Of a stretch of 20,231 bases of DNA, positions 1 to 8,260 are shown piece by piece (position 1 is the first letter of the stretch; each line of letters opens with the position of its first letter). The stretch is from NCBI GenBank assembly GCA_934561335.1, contig CAKTGD010000008.1:1-20231 (forward strand), read 5' to 3'. The position numbers were made by a program, and so were the translations under genes. Under the pieces are notes generated by a model. That model did not search any database. It worked only from the letters and a program-made list of their open reading frames with translations, and was not told the DNA's origin. The stretch is from an uncultured Oscillospiraceae bacterium (GTDB lineage Bacteria; Bacillota_A; Clostridia; Oscillospirales; Oscillospiraceae).

Positions 1-41
1 CCGTATCCGTCACCCTCACCGCGGACTGGGAGAAAGCATAA
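1..41 (+). CDS. C-terminal end of an unidentified upstream gene
   Basis: The reading frame beginning at base 3 is open from the window edge and ends at TAA 39-41, giving the tail VSVTLTADWEKA. The stop sits just upstream of a strong terminator hairpin, which is what the end of a real gene looks like. Too little is visible to name the product, and the other two frames cannot be fully excluded. Confidence 0.35.
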   Translation, partial: VSVTLTADWEKA

Positions 42-42
42 C

Positions 43-95
43 AAAAAAGAACAGCCCCCTTAGGCCAGGCGGCCTAAGGGGGTCGTTCTTTTTCA
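43..95. terminator. Bidirectional rho-independent terminator
   Basis: An A-run at 43-48 leads into a long hairpin: 55-66 (CCCCCTTAGGCC) pairs with 71-82 (GGCCTAAGGGGG) around a 4-nt loop, with GAAC (49-52) and GTTC (85-88) extending the base of the stem, followed by a T-run at 89-93. T-rich tracts on both sides let it stop the upstream plus-strand gene and the converging proS. Confidence 0.9.
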
Positions 96-100
96 TTTCC

Positions 101-1540
101 TTAATACGCTACGCCCCAGTAGATGTCGGTGGTGCATTCCTTGCCGCACACCACGCACTTGCCGGTGGTGCCGGACTGCTTCAGCGGCATGCAGCGGCTG
201 GACACGCCGGCCTTTTCCTTCATGGCCAGCTCGCACTCCAGACTGCCGCACCACTTGGTACGGGCCAGACCGCCCTTGCCCTCGGCCATAGCCTTGACCT
301 CCTGCCAGCTGGTCATGTCGAAGGTGTTGTCCTCCAGATTCTTCTCCGCCATGGCGTAGAGGTTGTCGTGTACCTCCTGCAGCAGCTTCTGCACGGCGCT
401 CTCCAGCTCCGCCAGCGGCACAAAGGTCTTTTCGCCGGTATCGCGGCGGGCGATGCAGCACTGCTCCTTCTCCATATCCTTGGGGCCGATCTCCACGCGC
501 AGGGGCACGCCCTTCATCTCATACTGGGCGAACTTCCAGCCGGGGGACTGCTCGCTGTCGTCCATCTTCACCCGCAGATCCAAGGCTGCCAGACGGTCTT
601 TCAGGGCGGCGGCGGCATCCAGCACGCCGGCCTTGTGCTGGGCGATGGGCACGACCACCACCTGAATGGGGGCCACGGCGGGCGGCAGCACCAGGCCGTT
701 ATTGTCGGAGTGGGTCATGATGCACGCGCCGATCAGGCGGGTGGTGGAACCCCAGCTGGTCTGGAAGGGATACTGCAATTTATTGTCCCGGCCGGTAAAG
801 GTCACATCGTAGGCGCGGGAGAACTTGTCGCCGAAATAGTGGCTGGTGCCGGACTGAAGGGACTTGTGATCCTTCATCATGGCCTCGATGGTATAGGTAG
901 CCTCGGCGCCGGCGAACTTCTCCTTTTCAGTTTTGCGGCCCTTCACCACCGGCATGGCCAGCGCGTCGCGGCAGAAGTCTGCATAGCAGTTCAGCTGCTG
1001 CTCGGTTTCGGCAATGGCCTCCTCGGCGGTTTCGTGGATGGTGTGACCCTCCTGCCACCAGAACTCGCGGCTGCGCAGGAAGGGGCGGGTGGTCTTTTCC
1101 CAGCGGATGACGCTGCACCACTGGTTATAGAGCATGGGCAGCTCCCGGTAGCTTTGCAGGACATTGTGCCAGTGGTCGCAGAACATGGTCTCAGAGGTGG
1201 GGCGGAATGCCAGCCGCTCCTCCAGCTTTTCGCTGCCGCCGTGGGTAACCCACGCCACCTCGGGGGCAAAGCCCTGTACCAGCTCGCCCTCCTTTTTCAG
1301 CAGGCTCTCCGGGATCAGAACGGGCATGGCCACGTTGACATGGCCGGTCTTTTTAAACATGCCGTCCATGATGCGCTGGATGTTCTCCCAGATGGCGTAG
1401 CCATACGGGCGCAGGATCATAAAGCCCTTGACGCTGGCATAGTCCACCAGCTCCGCCTTCAGGCAGATGTCGGTGTACCACTTGGCAAAATCCTCCTCCA
1501 TGGGCGTGATCGCTTCCACATTTCTCTGGTCCTTAGCCAT
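101..1540 (-). CDS. proS: Prolyl-tRNA synthetase, archaeal/eukaryotic-type (type 3)
   Basis: Cytoplasmic class II aminoacyl-tRNA synthetase that charges tRNA-Pro with proline using ATP. The 479-residue length fits the short type 3 family, which lacks the editing insertion of E. coli-type ProS. Visible are motif 1 around PVLIPESLL (residues 73-81), the substrate-binding RPTSE (113-117), motif 2 around RPFLRSREFWWQEGHT (152-167), and motif 3 around GSTTRLIGACIMTHSDNNG (264-282). A C-terminal cluster of cysteines near CVVCGKEC is the zinc site typical of this type, and the protein ends in an aromatic -IYWGVAY tail. The ATG at 1540 is preceded by TTGAGGT. The gene has its own consensus promoter and a short leader, too short for a T-box, and it ends at the bidirectional terminator. 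Confidence 0.97.
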   Translation of the reverse strand: MAKDQRNVEAITPMEEDFAKWYTDICLKAELVDYASVKGFMILRPYGYAIWENIQRIMDGMFKKTGHVNVAMPVLIPESLLKKEGELVQGFAPEVAWVTHGGSEKLEERLAFRPTSETMFCDHWHNVLQSYRELPMLYNQWCSVIRWEKTTRPFLRSREFWWQEGHTIHETAEEAIAETEQQLNCYADFCRDALAMPVVKGRKTEKEKFAGAEATYTIEAMMKDHKSLQSGTSHYFGDKFSRAYDVTFTGRDNKLQYPFQTSWGSTTRLIGACIMTHSDNNGLVLPPAVAPIQVVVVPIAQHKAGVLDAAAALKDRLAALDLRVKMDDSEQSPGWKFAQYEMKGVPLRVEIGPKDMEKEQCCIARRDTGEKTFVPLAELESAVQKLLQEVHDNLYAMAEKNLEDNTFDMTSWQEVKAMAEGKGGLARTKWCGSLECELAMKEKAGVSSRCMPLKQSGTTGKCVVCGKECTTDIYWGVAY

Positions 1541-1589
1541 AATATATACCTCAATTCCCGCGGCGAATCCGCGTTATTCTCGAAACTTT

Positions 1590-1618
1590 ATTGTATCGGG
1601 AATCCCCTGTCTTGTCAA
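1590..1618 (-). promoter_or_regulatory. Sigma-A-type promoter of proS
   Basis: On the minus strand a perfect -35 TTGACA (1613-1618), a 17-nt spacer and -10 TACAAT (1590-1595) lie about 50 bp upstream of the proS start. The short leader contains a small CGCGG/CCGCG hairpin near 1558-1572 but no long structured leader. Confidence 0.85.
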
Positions 1619-1722
1619 GCATTCGCCCCCTTTTTGCCCGCGTTTTTTGCCTGCATCGGGTGGATATTGTCGCCGCTGCGGCCCCTTTTCCCCGCTCATA
1701 CACCGGAAACGGTGAAATTAGC

Positions 1723-1751
1723 TTGCTTTTCAGCGACATATGGGGTATACT
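1723..1751 (+). promoter_or_regulatory. Promoter of the polysaccharide operon
   Basis: TTGCTT (1723-1728), a 17-nt spacer and TATACT (1746-1751) form a good sigma-A-type promoter pointing into the glycosyltransferase operon. It leaves an AT-rich leader of roughly 150 nt before the first gene. No terminator-like structure was seen in that leader. This and the proS promoter share the divergent intergenic region. Confidence 0.7.
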
Positions 1752-1895
1752 ATCATAGAAATTTTATGTGTTTTTTTGCCGCGAAAAGTGACGGAATATA
1801 TATTTTGTCATTTTCTGTATGAAATGCACTTTTTTGTTGAGCGAATCATAGGCCGCACAGCGGGGCGGCAGGGAAAGATTGAAGATATGGAAAAT

Positions 1896-1902
1896 GGGAG
1901 GA
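1896..1902 (+). promoter_or_regulatory. Ribosome binding site deciding the first operon start
   Basis: GGGAGGA lies 8 nt before GTG 1911. No comparable site precedes the in-frame ATGs at 1740 and 1887. ATG 1920 would be 17 nt away. This favours GTG 1911. Confidence 0.6.
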
Positions 1903-1910
1903 TTCCGACC

Positions 1911-4244
1911 GTGGAACAAATGCCGAAAGTATCAGTCATTATTCCGGTTTACAATGCCGAGAAGTATCTGCGCCAGTGTCTGGACAGTGTGGTGAACCAG
2001 ACGCTGCGGGAGATCGAGATCATCTGCGTGGACGATGGGTCTACGGACGGGTCTGCGGAAATCTTGGCTGAATACAGGCGGAAGGATCCCCGAATTGTCA
2101 TTTTTACATTTCTCTACAGTCATAGTGCATTTGTAGCCAGAAAAAAAGGAGTCGAATTGTCGTCTGGCAGCTATATCTGGTTCGTTGATTCAGACGATTT
2201 TCTGGCAGAAAATGCATGCGAGGAAATTTATAACAAAATCTCTTTGGAGCAGGTTGATATTCTACATTTTTCAGCAGAAATAATAAACTGCAATAATCTC
2301 CCCCAAGCTCGCATCGAACTTAATGAACGTCTATTAAAGCCATATCAAAACTTAATTTCTGGAAAAAATATCCTCTTTGACTGTTTTGAGGAAAAGAAAT
2401 ACGGCTTTACTCTGTGGAATAAGGCTTTCTCTTCTGCTCTATGTAAACGTGCTTTTGCAGAATTACCAAACGACTATCTGCCAAAAGCACAAGATATGTA
2501 TTCATATTTTGTCCTTTCTTATTTTGCAAGCAGCTACTTGGGATGGGAAAGTAAACCGCTTTATTTTTATTGCTTTGGCCGTGGCGTAACTGGACAGGTG
2601 CATATGTCACTTGACACCTTTGAACGATACTGCTATCAGGCTGAGGTTGTTACAGCATTAGAAACATTTTGTGAAGAACACGCTCTTTCTGAACGGCACA
2701 TTGCTATTACTGCATTTTTTAGAACGCAGTGGATAAATGAATGCATCGGCTTATGGTACGACAAGCTGTCTGGAACTGATACGCAAAATGGCTACCAGAT
2801 AATGGCTTGCCATTGGGACGTGAAAAATCTGCTTCCTTTACTTGCGAAAAAAAAATGGTACTGTCGAGCAGAGATATCTAAAAGGATTCATACTGTAGAT
2901 TCCAAACCATTAAGAGAAAAAAAAGTAAAGCGGATTGGAATTTACTATTATCATTTGACAATCGGTGGCGTGCAGCGCGTAATTTCTCTTCTTATTCCGC
3001 TTTACCAGCAGCTTGGATATGAACTGGTTCTGATTACAGATAGCGCACCATCAAACCTCGATTTTGCACTGCCTGACAATGTTCCTCGTGTTCAAATTTT
3101 TGACCACAAAAAGACCGATTGTAATACGCTAAATCTTCGCCTTTCCGACTGGGAAATTATCCAAAAAAAATATCAGTTGGATTTACTTATTTATCATGCG
3201 TGGACTTCTCCGCTCCTTCTTTGGGATATGCTTTGGCTAAAACAGCACGGTGTATCTGTGGTTGTACAAACCCATTCTGTTTTTTCATATTCGCTTATCA
3301 ATATCAATAGAGAATTTGTAACCTTACCATACGTTTTTAGCTTGTGTGATGGGGTTGTCACACTATCCGCCGCAGATCAAGCATTTTGGAGTTGTTTCAA
3401 CGATAATGTTCATTTAATCCCCAATCCAATATCTGATGAGTTGCGCAATAAACCAGAAGTCTCACGTAGATCGAATATAGAAAACTTGGTTGTCTGGATC
3501 GGTCGTTTTTCAAATGAAAAACAACCATGGGAAGCAATTGGTATCATGGCAAAAGTTGTTAAGGCTTGCCCATCAGCCAAACTCTATATGATTGGTGACG
3601 CTAATAACTCCATATTAGAAAAATGTCAAAAGGCTATCCAGCGGCAATCTCTCGAAAATAATATTAAACTTCTGGGCTTTCAAAAAGATGTTAACCAGTT
3701 CCTTTTGAATGCTAAGGTAAACTTAATTACTTCCCAATATGAGGGGTACTCAATGGTTCTGCTCGAATCACTTGCGCACGGGGTTCCCTCGGTTATATAC
3801 GATATGCCTTATTTGGAGTTAGCAAAGCCCGAATACGGAGTAATAAGTGTTGAAGCAAACAATCGTAATGCGGCTGCGGACGAAATACTCCGGCTACTAG
3901 AAAATCAACGAGAGTGGGAAATGGCTTCAAAAAAGGCGCAGGATGCTTTTCAAGAAGCAGCAAGTATTGACTACTCCAAGAAGTGGCAGACGCTCATTTC
4001 GGGGAGAATCGAACATGCGGAAATGTCACCCGCTGTTCGAAGTATGGTTAATACAATTCTACTACATTATTCTTTAGCTTTAAAAGCCCCCTCCAAGGCA
4101 TTAGTTGAAAAAAGCAGTAATGATAACAGGCTTTCTTCACTCGTTATTGGTTTTATGCTTTGTTTGCGTGAACATGGCCTAAAATATACGATGAAAAGAA
4201 CTTGCGTAAAAATTAAAGAATTAACGAAAGGCAGCACATCATGA
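1911..4244 (+). CDS. Two-domain glycosyltransferase (GT2-GT4 fusion)
   Basis: Predicted cytoplasmic, membrane-associated enzyme adding sugars to a surface glycan. With GTG 1911 it has 777 residues. Residues 6-120 are a GT-A (GT2) fold: [15 protein letters not shown], the nucleotide-binding VDDGSTDGS (40-48) and the metal-binding DSDD (93-96). From about residue 340 a GT-B (GT4) module follows: IGGVQRV near 351-357, [11 protein letters not shown] (529-539) and the EGYSMVLLE pair of glutamates (E611, E619). The C-terminal tail carries [10 protein letters not shown]. It is the first gene of the operon and overlaps ugd by 4 bp (ATGA). The first ~190 nt are GC-rich and the rest is strikingly AT-rich (21 of 60 bases G/C at 3301-3360). 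ATG 1887 or 1920 are alternative starts. Sugar donor and acceptor cannot be read from the sequence. Confidence 0.9.
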   Translation: MEQMPKVSVIIPVYNAEKYLRQCLDSVVNQTLREIEIICVDDGSTDGSAEILAEYRRKDPRIVIFTFLYSHSAFVARKKGVELSSGSYIWFVDSDDFLAENACEEIYNKISLEQVDILHFSAEIINCNNLPQARIELNERLLKPYQNLISGKNILFDCFEEKKYGFTLWNKAFSSALCKRAFAELPNDYLPKAQDMYSYFVLSYFASSYLGWESKPLYFYCFGRGVTGQVHMSLDTFERYCYQAEVVTALETFCEEHALSERHIAITAFFRTQWINECIGLWYDKLSGTDTQNGYQIMACHWDVKNLLPLLAKKKWYCRAEISKRIHTVDSKPLREKKVKRIGIYYYHLTIGGVQRVISLLIPLYQQLGYELVLITDSAPSNLDFALPDNVPRVQIFDHKKTDCNTLNLRLSDWEIIQKKYQLDLLIYHAWTSPLLLWDMLWLKQHGVSVVVQTHSVFSYSLININREFVTLPYVFSLCDGVVTLSAADQAFWSCFNDNVHLIPNPISDELRNKPEVSRRSNIENLVVWIGRFSNEKQPWEAIGIMAKVVKACPSAKLYMIGDANNSILEKCQKAIQRQSLENNIKLLGFQKDVNQFLLNAKVNLITSQYEGYSMVLLESLAHGVPSVIYDMPYLELAKPEYGVISVEANNRNAAADEILRLLENQREWEMASKKAQDAFQEAASIDYSKKWQTLISGRIEHAEMSPAVRSMVNTILLHYSLALKAPSKALVEKSSNDNRLSSLVIGFMLCLREHGLKYTMKRTCVKIKELTKGSTS

Positions 4245-5416
4245 AAATAGCAGTTGCAGGGGTTGGCTATGTAGGCCTGTCGCTGGCCGTTCTGCTGGCG
4301 CAGCACTATCAGGTGCAGGCCGTCAGCACCACCGCCGCCAAGGTTGATCTCATCAACCGCAAAAAATCCCCCATTCAGGATGCCGAGATCGAAGCCTATC
4401 TCGCCACCCGCTCCTTAGACCTTACCGCCACGCTGGACAAGGAAGCCGCTTACCGCGATGCCCAGATGGTGGTGATCGCCACGCCCACCAACTATGACGA
4501 CGAGCGCAACTTCTTCGACACCTCCTGCGTAGAGGATGTCATTGAAACCGTGCTGCGGGTCAATCCCGGCGCCATGATGGTCATCAAATCCACCGTCCCC
4601 GTGGGTTATACCGACAGCGTGCGCAAAAAATACGGCATCGACAACATCCTTTTCTCCCCCGAGTTCCTGCGGGAGAGCAAGGCGCTGTACGACAATCTCC
4701 ACCCCAGCCGCATTGTGGTGGGGGCTTATCCCCACCAGCGCGGCGCGGCGGAGACCTTCGCCCGCCTGCTGCAGGAGGGCGCCGCGGAGGAGAACATTCC
4801 CGTTCTCATCTGCCCGCCCACCGAGGCCGAGGCCGTCAAGCTCTTTGCCAACACCTATCTGGCCGTCCGCGTGGCGTATTTCAACGAGCTGGATACCTAC
4901 GCCCAGAGCAAGGGTCTGGACACCGAGGCCATTATCCGCGGCGTGTGTCTGGATCCCCGCATCGGCAGCCACTATAACAACCCCTCCTTTGGCTACGGCG
5001 GCTACTGCCTGCCCAAGGATACCAAGCAGCTGCTGGCCAACTATCACGATGTACCCCAGAATATGATTGAGGCGGTGGTCAAGTCCAACGCCACGCGCAA
5101 GCGCTTTGTGGCCCATCAGATTCTGGAGCGGCACCCCAAAACGGTGGGCGTATACCGCCTGACCATGAAATCCAACAGTGACAACTTCCGTGCCAGCGCC
5201 ATTCAGGACGTGATTAAATACCTGAAGGCCGCCGGTGTGGAGATCGTGATCTATGAGCCTACCCTGCGGGAGGACAGCTTCGACGGCTGCCGCCGTATTG
5301 ACCAGCTGTCCGCGTTCAAGCAGGCGGCGGATGTAATCGTAGCCAACCGCAATGCCCCGGAGCTGGCCGACGTGGCCGAGAAGGTCTATACCCGCGACCT
5401 GTTTTCCCGGGATTAA
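4241..5416 (+). CDS. ugd: UDP-glucose 6-dehydrogenase family protein
   Basis: Cytoplasmic NAD-dependent enzyme that oxidises UDP-glucose, or a related UDP-sugar, twice to the uronic acid, supplying a charged sugar for the glycan. The 391-residue length is usual for the short family. The N-terminal Rossmann motif is GVGYVG (7-12). The central segment has [14 protein letters not shown] with Lys200 and Asn204. The catalytic cysteine is Cys256 in [12 protein letters not shown], with Asp260 close by. The start ATG overlaps the stop of the fused glycosyltransferase, so translation is probably coupled. Its GC-rich codons contrast sharply with both neighbours. UDP-GlcNAc/ManNAc dehydrogenases are relatives, but the short length and motif spacing favour UDP-glucose. 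Confidence 0.92.
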   Translation: MKIAVAGVGYVGLSLAVLLAQHYQVQAVSTTAAKVDLINRKKSPIQDAEIEAYLATRSLDLTATLDKEAAYRDAQMVVIATPTNYDDERNFFDTSCVEDVIETVLRVNPGAMMVIKSTVPVGYTDSVRKKYGIDNILFSPEFLRESKALYDNLHPSRIVVGAYPHQRGAAETFARLLQEGAAEENIPVLICPPTEAEAVKLFANTYLAVRVAYFNELDTYAQSKGLDTEAIIRGVCLDPRIGSHYNNPSFGYGGYCLPKDTKQLLANYHDVPQNMIEAVVKSNATRKRFVAHQILERHPKTVGVYRLTMKSNSDNFRASAIQDVIKYLKAAGVEIVIYEPTLREDSFDGCRRIDQLSAFKQAADVIVANRNAPELADVAEKVYTRDLFSRD

Positions 5417-5430
5417 ATGGGAGAAGCCTT

Positions 5431-6486
5431 ATGAGAAAACGTTGGGACAGCTTTGACTTAGCAAAAGGTCTTGCATGTATTGCCGTTGTATTTATTCACT
5501 ATAACTTTACTGGCAATCTGGGCTTGGCGGTTAAATCGTTCTGTCGCTTTGGTGTGCCTGTGTTCTTTATTACATCCGGCTTCTTCTTCCTCAATGACGG
5601 AAAGATAGATGAAGCAAAAGTTGTTCGAAAGATTCGTCATATTTTGAAGATATGTGTCTATTCTGGCATATTTTACGCATTTTTTACCATCATTATCAAT
5701 CGCATTTCTGATAAAAACTGGGCAATGGCGGCGTTTACGGCGGAAAAGCTTACAGCTCCCCGTATCGTAAAATTCTTTATTACGAATGATCCATTTGTGT
5801 ATTCTCACTTGTGGTTTTTGCTGGCATTACTATATTGTTACTTTCTTCTTCTATTCCTTTTCCCCGGAAAAAGCTGTCTTATAATCTCTCTATCAGCACC
5901 GCTTCTTATCATTATGTATAGCTGTCTGCAAGAGTTCGGTGACCTACTTGGCATACAGCGCTCCCTCACCATACCCGGAACCGATCAACAGATTTATCTA
6001 TATAATCTTTTTATCTTCCGTGCGCTTCCTTTCTTTTTCCTCGGTATCCTTCTCAACAGATATCAGGAAAAATTTTCAAGACTGCGCATCAATCGATTTA
6101 GTTCTGTTGCACTGTGGTTTCTCGGCGGGGGAATTGCAATTTGGGAACGCTTTTCTTTTCAAGAAGCGCAATTCTTTGTGGGCACTTATCTAATGCTGTT
6201 CACACTCTTTGTCAATGTTATAAAATATCCAGCCGGGAAAGGGAGATTTTTCATACACGTGGGAAGAGATTTGTCACTCTTCGTTTACATTTTACACATT
6301 GCTGTTGGTCGGTGTATGGATCTGCTTTTCAGCGGCCTTGATTTACGAGGAAGTGCTTTCTATATACATGGCCGATCGACTATTATCCTGATAACATCTC
6401 TTCTTATAGCGGAAGTCATCTTCCAATTAAAACGTAAAGTTCGTCCCCATATAACTTCTGTAAAAGGGCCAAATTATAAGTACTGA
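5431..6486 (+). CDS. Membrane acyltransferase 3 family protein (sugar O-acetyltransferase-like)
   Basis: Integral membrane protein of 351 residues with about ten hydrophobic segments, matching the acyltransferase 3 family that transfers acetyl or other acyl groups to cell-surface sugars. The family signature is at the N terminus: Asp9 in SFDLAKGLACIAVVFIHYN with His23 in the first membrane segment, followed by FGVPVFFITSGFFF. GGGAGAAG precedes ATG 5431 by a few bases, and the gene lies 14 bp after ugd. It is AT-rich (16 of 60 bases G/C at 5641-5700) unlike ugd and the transporter genes on either side, suggesting separate acquisition. A likely role is acylation of the glycan made by this locus; the substrate is unknown. 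Confidence 0.88.
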   Translation: MRKRWDSFDLAKGLACIAVVFIHYNFTGNLGLAVKSFCRFGVPVFFITSGFFFLNDGKIDEAKVVRKIRHILKICVYSGIFYAFFTIIINRISDKNWAMAAFTAEKLTAPRIVKFFITNDPFVYSHLWFLLALLYCYFLLLFLFPGKSCLIISLSAPLLIIMYSCLQEFGDLLGIQRSLTIPGTDQQIYLYNLFIFRALPFFFLGILLNRYQEKFSRLRINRFSSVALWFLGGGIAIWERFSFQEAQFFVGTYLMLFTLFVNVIKYPAGKGRFFIHVGRDLSLFVYILHIAVGRCMDLLFSGLDLRGSAFYIHGRSTIILITSLLIAEVIFQLKRKVRPHITSVKGPNYKY

Positions 6487-6488
6487 TT

Positions 6489-7256
6489 ATGCTGCAAAAA
6501 CTATCACAATACCGCTTTCTCTTTGAGGAGCTGGTAAAGCGCGACTTCAAGAAAAAATACAAGCGTACCGTCTTGGGCATGGCGTGGAGCATCCTCTCGC
6601 CGCTGATGATGCTGTTGGTAATGCGTCTGGTGTTTACCCAGTTTTTCGGCCGCAATATGGAGCACTATACCACCTACCTTTTCTGCGGCAACCTGATTTT
6701 TTCCTATTTTAACGAGTCGTCCACCCAGGGCATGACCTCCTTGATGGGCAATGCCGCCATCTTTACCAAGGTCAATGTGCCCAAGTATCTGTTTTTATTC
6801 TCCAAGAATGTGCAGACACTGATCAACTTTGGCCTGACACTGTGCGTCTTTTTTATCTTTTGCGTGCTGGACGGCATTACCTTCACATGGCGCTTCATTC
6901 TGCTGCTCTACCCCGTTTTCTGTCTGGTGCTGTTCAATCTGGGCGTGGGGCTGATTCTCTCGGCGCTGTTTGTGTTCTTTCGGGATATCCAGTATCTGTG
7001 GGGGATCTTCTCCCAGCTGCTGATGTATATGTCCGCGATCTTCTATACCATCGACCGCTACAGCTATACGGTGCAGTGTCTGTTTCTGGTCAATCCGGTC
7101 TATCTGTTTATCCGCTATTTCCGCAAGATTGTAATCGATGCGGCCATCCCCTCTGTCTGGTTCCATCTGCTGATGCTGGCGGACGCGGCGGCAGTGCTGG
7201 CGCTGGGCTGTTTGATGTATAAGAAATACAACACCCGGTTCCTCTACTATGTGTAA
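6489..7256 (+). CDS. ABC-2 type polysaccharide/polyol-phosphate export permease
   Basis: Membrane subunit (255 residues) of a Wzm/TagG-like exporter moving a completed glycan across the cytoplasmic membrane. The N-terminal cytosolic segment LFEELVKRDFKKKYKRTVLG followed by MAWSILSPLMMLLVMRLVF is the hallmark of this family, and about six membrane segments follow. It begins 2 bp after the acyltransferase stop with only a weak ribosome binding site, suggesting translational coupling, and is followed directly by the ATPase gene. The return to GC-rich composition is abrupt at its start. The exported substrate is inferred only from the neighbouring glycosyltransferases. Confidence 0.92.
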   Translation: MLQKLSQYRFLFEELVKRDFKKKYKRTVLGMAWSILSPLMMLLVMRLVFTQFFGRNMEHYTTYLFCGNLIFSYFNESSTQGMTSLMGNAAIFTKVNVPKYLFLFSKNVQTLINFGLTLCVFFIFCVLDGITFTWRFILLLYPVFCLVLFNLGVGLILSALFVFFRDIQYLWGIFSQLLMYMSAIFYTIDRYSYTVQCLFLVNPVYLFIRYFRKIVIDAAIPSVWFHLLMLADAAAVLALGCLMYKKYNTRFLYYV

Positions 7257-7267
7257 GGAGATATGAA

Positions 7268-8017
7268 ATGAGCATTCTGGAAGTAAATCATGTCTCCATT
7301 CGCTATATTACCGGCGATTTCAAGGACATCGGATTAAAAGAGTATGTGGTTCGCCGCCTGAAACGGGACTATCGCGTGCAGGAATTCTGGGCTGACCGGG
7401 ACATAAGCTTTACGCTGGAGAAGGGCGATATGCTGGGGATCATCGGCACCAATGGCGCGGGAAAATCCACGCTGCTGAAGGCCGTTTCCGGCATTATGGA
7501 GCCGACAGAGGGCTGCGTTCGCCGTCAGGGCAGTATTGCCGCCCTGCTGGAGCTGGCCAGCGGTTTCGACAGCGATTTGACGGTGAAGGAAAATGCCTAT
7601 CTGCGCGGCGCTATGCTGGGCTATACCCGCCGGTTCATGGACGAGACCTATGAGGAGATCATCCGCTTTGCCGAGCTGAAAGATTTTGAGGACAGGCCCT
7701 TTAAGCAGTTGTCCTCCGGCATGAAATCCCGTCTGGCCTTTGCCATCGCCAGTCTGGTACAGCCGGATATTCTGATTCTGGACGAGGTGCTCAGCGTGGG
7801 TGACGGTGCATTCCGCAAGAAGAGTGAGGCCAAGATGCAAGAGATTATCCACGGCGGTGCCACCACGATTCTGGTCTCCCACACGCTGGAGCAGGTGCGG
7901 CAGATGTGCACTAAGGTTCTGTGGCTCCACAAGGGCCGCCAGATTGATTTTGGCGCCGATGTTCCCGAAATTTGCGACCGCTATGAAGCATTTCTGGACG
8001 GCAAAATAAAGCTGTGA
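7268..8017 (+). CDS. ABC transporter ATP-binding protein for polysaccharide export
   Basis: ATPase partner of the preceding permease, in the Wzt/TagH family. Of 249 residues, Walker A is GTNGAGKST (60-68), the signature is LSSGMKS (148-154), Walker B is ILILDE (168-173) and the switch histidine is His205. The ~40-residue region before Walker A is typical of this family. The protein ends soon after the ABC domain (FLDGKIKL), so it lacks the C-terminal carbohydrate-binding domain that in some Wzt proteins selects the finished glycan. GGAG at 7257-7260 serves ATG 7268. The gap to the permease is 11 bp. Confidence 0.94.
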   Translation: MSILEVNHVSIRYITGDFKDIGLKEYVVRRLKRDYRVQEFWADRDISFTLEKGDMLGIIGTNGAGKSTLLKAVSGIMEPTEGCVRRQGSIAALLELASGFDSDLTVKENAYLRGAMLGYTRRFMDETYEEIIRFAELKDFEDRPFKQLSSGMKSRLAFAIASLVQPDILILDEVLSVGDGAFRKKSEAKMQEIIHGGATTILVSHTLEQVRQMCTKVLWLHKGRQIDFGADVPEICDRYEAFLDGKIKL

Positions 8018-8042
8018 TCCGGTTGTCGAAAGGAGTCTCCTC

Positions 8043-8260
8043 ATGTGTGATGTGCCCAAAGTCTCGGTGGTAATTCCGGTTTACAATACCGCCTGGCTTT
8101 CATAATGTCTATGGCTCGCTGCGGTGTCTGGTCTAGATGCTGGCTCTGTGCGCACGGTGCAATTCACAGCTCCTTCACCTATCGGATTGGCCGCGTCAAC
8201 ACATGGCTGCCCCGCATGCTGCGGGAGATCCTGCGTAAAACCCCACTGTATACCTGTTGA
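8043..8260 (+). pseudogene. Remnant of a GT2 glycosyltransferase gene
   Basis: A good AAAGGAG precedes ATG 8043, which starts KVSVVIPVYNTAWLS, the usual GT2 N terminus, but the frame stops at TAA 8103-8105 after 20 codons. In another frame, 8105-8260 encodes a tail with SSFTYRIGRVNTWLPRMLRE ending at TGA 8258-8260; this resembles the C terminus of glycosyltransferases of this group. The catalytic middle (DDG and DxDD regions) is missing. The simplest reading is an internal deletion of about 0.8-1 kb plus a frame change. The N-terminal assignment is seen directly. The C-terminal one is inferred from family resemblance. Confidence 0.7.

Noticed and set aside
1541..1620. A T-box riboswitch upstream of the prolyl-tRNA synthetase gene
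   Set aside because: The promoter lies so close that the leader is only about 45-50 nt, far too short for a T-box, and no T-box sequence or terminator follows.
368..1822. Long plus-strand open frame (484 codons) opposite proS
   Set aside because: It is the antisense of a well-supported gene, rich in Leu/Gly/His repeats of the shadow type, with no ribosome binding site.
1740..1910. Extended N terminus of the fused glycosyltransferase from ATG 1740
   Set aside because: It overlaps the predicted promoter -10 and leader, has no ribosome binding site, and adds residues unlike GT2 proteins.
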